This document shows positions 61,724-64,000 of a stretch of DNA of 64,000 bases, in pieces. The notes beneath the pieces were generated by a model. That model was not told where the DNA came from. It did no database searches and saw only the letters and a program-made list of their open reading frames with translations. The stretch comes from Alphaproteobacteria bacterium (GTDB taxonomy: Bacteria > Pseudomonadota > Alphaproteobacteria > UBA6615). Position numbers and translations under genes: made by a program. Numbering within the stretch: position 1 is the stretch's first letter; each line of letters starts with the position of its first letter. The stretch is from assembly GCA_011087645.1 (NCBI GenBank), contig JAALLF010000012.1, positions 33,417 through 97,416 on the forward strand, in the 5' to 3' direction.

Positions 61724-61837
61724 ATCATCCTCCACAAACGTGAGTTCTTACACTCGGAGCCAACCGGTGCGTTTTTGTTTTTTTTTATCGTTCCACTTAT
61801 GGGGCGGGGGAGTCCAGAGGAAAGGACGACACTATAG

Positions 61838-63931
61838 TTAATCGGCCAACAGTTCCGCCATTTCATCCACAATTTCTAACTGTCCGGCGGCCCTCGCCGA
61901 CTCGCAGAGCTTGGTTAACTCACCACGCGCTTGCGCATTGTCAGGATCTCGGCCGAGCGCCGCTCTCAAACGGCCCCGCGCGATGTGGAGATCGGTCCAC
62001 GGGGTGCCCTCAGCCTCGGTAAACGCAGCAAGTGCATCCGCGTAACGCTCGGCAGCATTCCACTCACCGTCCGCCAGCGATGAGTCGATGGCGAACCGGT
62101 AGAACCAGAAATGATTGTGGGCGATACATTTACCACCGGCCAGTACCTCTTCGCCTTCGGCGAGGGCGTCTTTGCAGCGCTGCGGAACATCGCTAACCAT
62201 GGCTATCGCACCGAGAATGCGCGGGCCAATAAATGCGATATCGGTGCGCCGGCTGATTTCGATCGCTTCGTCGAGTAGCTCCACCGCCGCCGCCAGATCA
62301 CCCCGTCCGAATTGAGCACATGCAAGGTCGTGCATGCAGTAAGGAATCATGCGCTCGTTGCCCATATTCCGAGCAATGGATAACGCTTGGGTTAGTTGGT
62401 GCTCAGCGCCCTCGCAATCGCCCCCCTCCATGAGGAACTCACCGAGCAGCATAAGGGCGTACATTTCTGACCGCCGGTTCTCTACTGACCTGGCGATATC
62501 CAGAGCGCCGTTGACCATCACTAACGCGTCACCCAACTCATTTTGATAGCGCAACAAATTCCCGACCATGAAACGGTTACCGAATACGATCCGGCCAAGG
62601 CCGTTTTGTTCGGCTAAATCGAGGCAACGGCGAAAATTCTCCAGTGCCGAGCGCATTTGCCCGCGCGCGTAATATGCATCGCCAAGTCCGCTATGGGCGG
62701 ACGCCCGCCACTCGGGGTCTTGTGCCATCTCGGCGCAGCGCAAGGCAGCTTCGTTCTGTTCCAAGCAATTGTTGATATCGCCAGCGGAGAAATGAAACGT
62801 CGCGCGATAGTAATGAATCTGAGCCTGCTGACGATCATCGGCACCAGGCCCGATGGCCTCGGCTGCGTCCAATGCCGACATACCGCCGTCAGGGTCCCCG
62901 GATAAACGGCAGCTCGCCGCTATAGATATCCACAGTGGCCGCTTTTCGTCGGCCGTTTCGGCGAGGCTCAATGTGTCTCGTAAAACGTCGATCGCGTCGC
63001 GCGGTTGACCTAGCGACTGGTGCATCTCCGCACGTAGAACAGATAATGCGTAACGATCGGCGCGGTCCACAGCGACGGCCAATCCACGCTCGGCCAGCGC
63101 TAAGGCCCGGTCATAGTGGTAGGCCGCAATCTCGGACCGAGCCGCGACCAAAAAGGCGTGCGGCGCCGATGGAAGTTCCGCCTGGCTCAGATGCTCGGCG
63201 TGCTGCGCCGGCTCGCGGCTGGCAAACCATTCAGCGGCGCGCGCGTGCCATTCTCGTCGGCGTGGCGTCAACAACGAGGCATAGACGCCGTCGCGCACCA
63301 ACGCGTGGGCAAAATACAGGCCGTTATCATCGGGAATCAGTAGCGCGTAGCGGATCAACTCGTCAAAAGATTGCTCGACAGCATCGAGCATCCAGCGCAG
63401 CGCATCTAACGCGAACCGCTGCCCCAACACCGATGCGGCTTGCAAGGCCCGCCGGTCTTGGGCTTCAAGACTATCCATCCGCGCCAGCACAATCGACTGA
63501 ACCGACGCCGGCAAATTCTGTCCGGCTACCTGGTCCGCGTTACGCAGTAACTGGTCAAGAAACAGGGGATTGCCGTCGGCCCGCGAGACACATTCCCGCG
63601 CCAAATCCTGTGCTTCGGGCAGTGCCGCCAGCGCCATTTCCAGCGCATCCACCTCGCGCAACAGCGACAGATCGGTGGTCGTCATGGTGGCGCCCCTCGT
63701 GCCGGCGCGCCACGCCTGATCGATCGGATCGCCCTCAATGCGCGACGTCATGACCAACAATATCGGATACTGGGCGGTCGCCGACGCCATACGCGACAAA
63801 TAGGGCAGCAAGGACGCTTCCGCCCAGTGCAAATCCTCTACGCGCAATATCGCCGGTTTTTGTTCGCTGGCACGTTCCAGCAATCGCGCCAGAGTGCTCA
63901 GCTTCCCCTCTACACGCGCGCTATTGTCCAT
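61838..63931 (-). pseudogene. ATPase/TPR protein of the adenylate-cyclase-associated type, 5' part interrupted
   Basis: The open part is 697 residues. It starts inside an AAA-type ATPase: GMDNSARVEGKLSTLARLL and the Walker B-like ILRVEDLHWAE near residue 30. An ORC/Cdc6-like lid with DGNPLFLDQLLRNA follows, then about 400 residues of TPR repeats (YYARGQMRSALENFRRCLDLAEQ). The Walker A segment is missing. In the same frame upstream, family-like residues IYDG continue to a TGA at 63956-63958, beyond which the frame reopens to the window edge. Thus the full gene appears broken, or a sequencing error is present. Related complete proteins carry an N-terminal class III adenylate cyclase domain. Confidence 0.65.
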
Positions 63932-63958
63932 GCCGTCATAGATACCTGGGTCACCTCA

Positions 63959-64000
63959 ACCGATCGATGCAACACAAGCGTTAAATCGTTCTGCTGGGGA
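63959..64000 (-). pseudogene. Upstream fragment of the interrupted ATPase/TPR gene
   Basis: Reading in the same frame beyond the TGA gives a continuous 14-residue stretch, SPAERFNACVASIG, to the window edge. It would be the region just before the Walker B part. It supports the view that one long gene was split by the stop. Very short; the evidence is weak. Confidence 0.3.

Noticed and set aside
62935..63753. Plus-strand open frame of 272 codons
   Set aside because: Arg/Pro-rich shadow of the ATPase/TPR gene.
1..64000. CRISPR arrays, insertion sequences, rRNA genes
   Set aside because: No regularly spaced repeats, transposase genes or rRNA segments were seen on either strand.

Overview
The window comes from a GC-rich alphaproteobacterium, probably near the Rhodospirillales. 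This is inferred from gene content: a GapR/DUF2312 protein, DUF1244, DUF4864, transhydrogenase alpha split into PntAA and PntAB, an alphaproteobacterial-type S21, and many TRAP and ABC uptake systems. No rRNA, CRISPR array, IS element or integrase was seen. One tRNA is present, tRNA-Pro(CGG).

Layout. 1-1315: an acyl-CoA dehydrogenase pair, the second cut by the window edge. 1446-6746: a poorly characterised accessory stretch with a divergent S24-repressor/small-protein switch, a TM2-domain protein and an unknown two-gene operon behind twin palindromes. 6773-10008: MFS and EamA exporters, a cupin protein, tRNA-Pro and a palindromic repeat. 10038-17356: an RpiR-type regulator, class III aminotransferase, two TAXI solute-binding proteins, a fused TRAP permease and a universal stress protein, reading as one uptake-and-transamination system. 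17591-22708: apt, a DenD-like dehydrogenase, an aminotransferase, a PaaI-type thioesterase, an alpha/beta hydrolase and a YugP-like metallopeptidase. 22775-27393: a TPP riboswitch followed by a four-gene branched-chain-amino-acid-type ABC transporter in which a permease and an ATPase are fused. 27380-36671: an SH3 protein, pyrE, a NitT/TauT-type ABC system, a peptide-type ABC system without its ATPases, and an adenylate-forming enzyme.

36687-48813: a second ligase, rpsU (apparently with an AUC start and a folded leader), pntAA-pntAB-pntB, a thioredoxin-like protein, an ABC1 kinase, oligoendopeptidase F, an acyl-CoA synthetase and a nucleotide-sugar epimerase. 49113-57645: a giant indolepyruvate:ferredoxin oxidoreductase-family protein, an MBL hydrolase, an SDR, GapR, DUF1244, a basic protein behind twin operator-like palindromes, and a cystathionine beta-synthase/cysteine synthase with CBS domains. 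57771-64000: Dps, an MFS carrier, a diverged EF-G paralogue lacking the usual switch II histidine, and a large ATPase/TPR protein whose 5' part is interrupted by an in-frame stop at the window edge.

The strongest candidate for new biology is the TPP-riboswitch-controlled HAAT-type ABC transporter at 22775-27393, which suggests a branched-chain-type carrier used for thiamine or a thiamine precursor. Next are the AUC start of rpsU, the twin-palindrome operons at 5270-5930 and 55721-56216, and the two-receptor TAXI TRAP operon.
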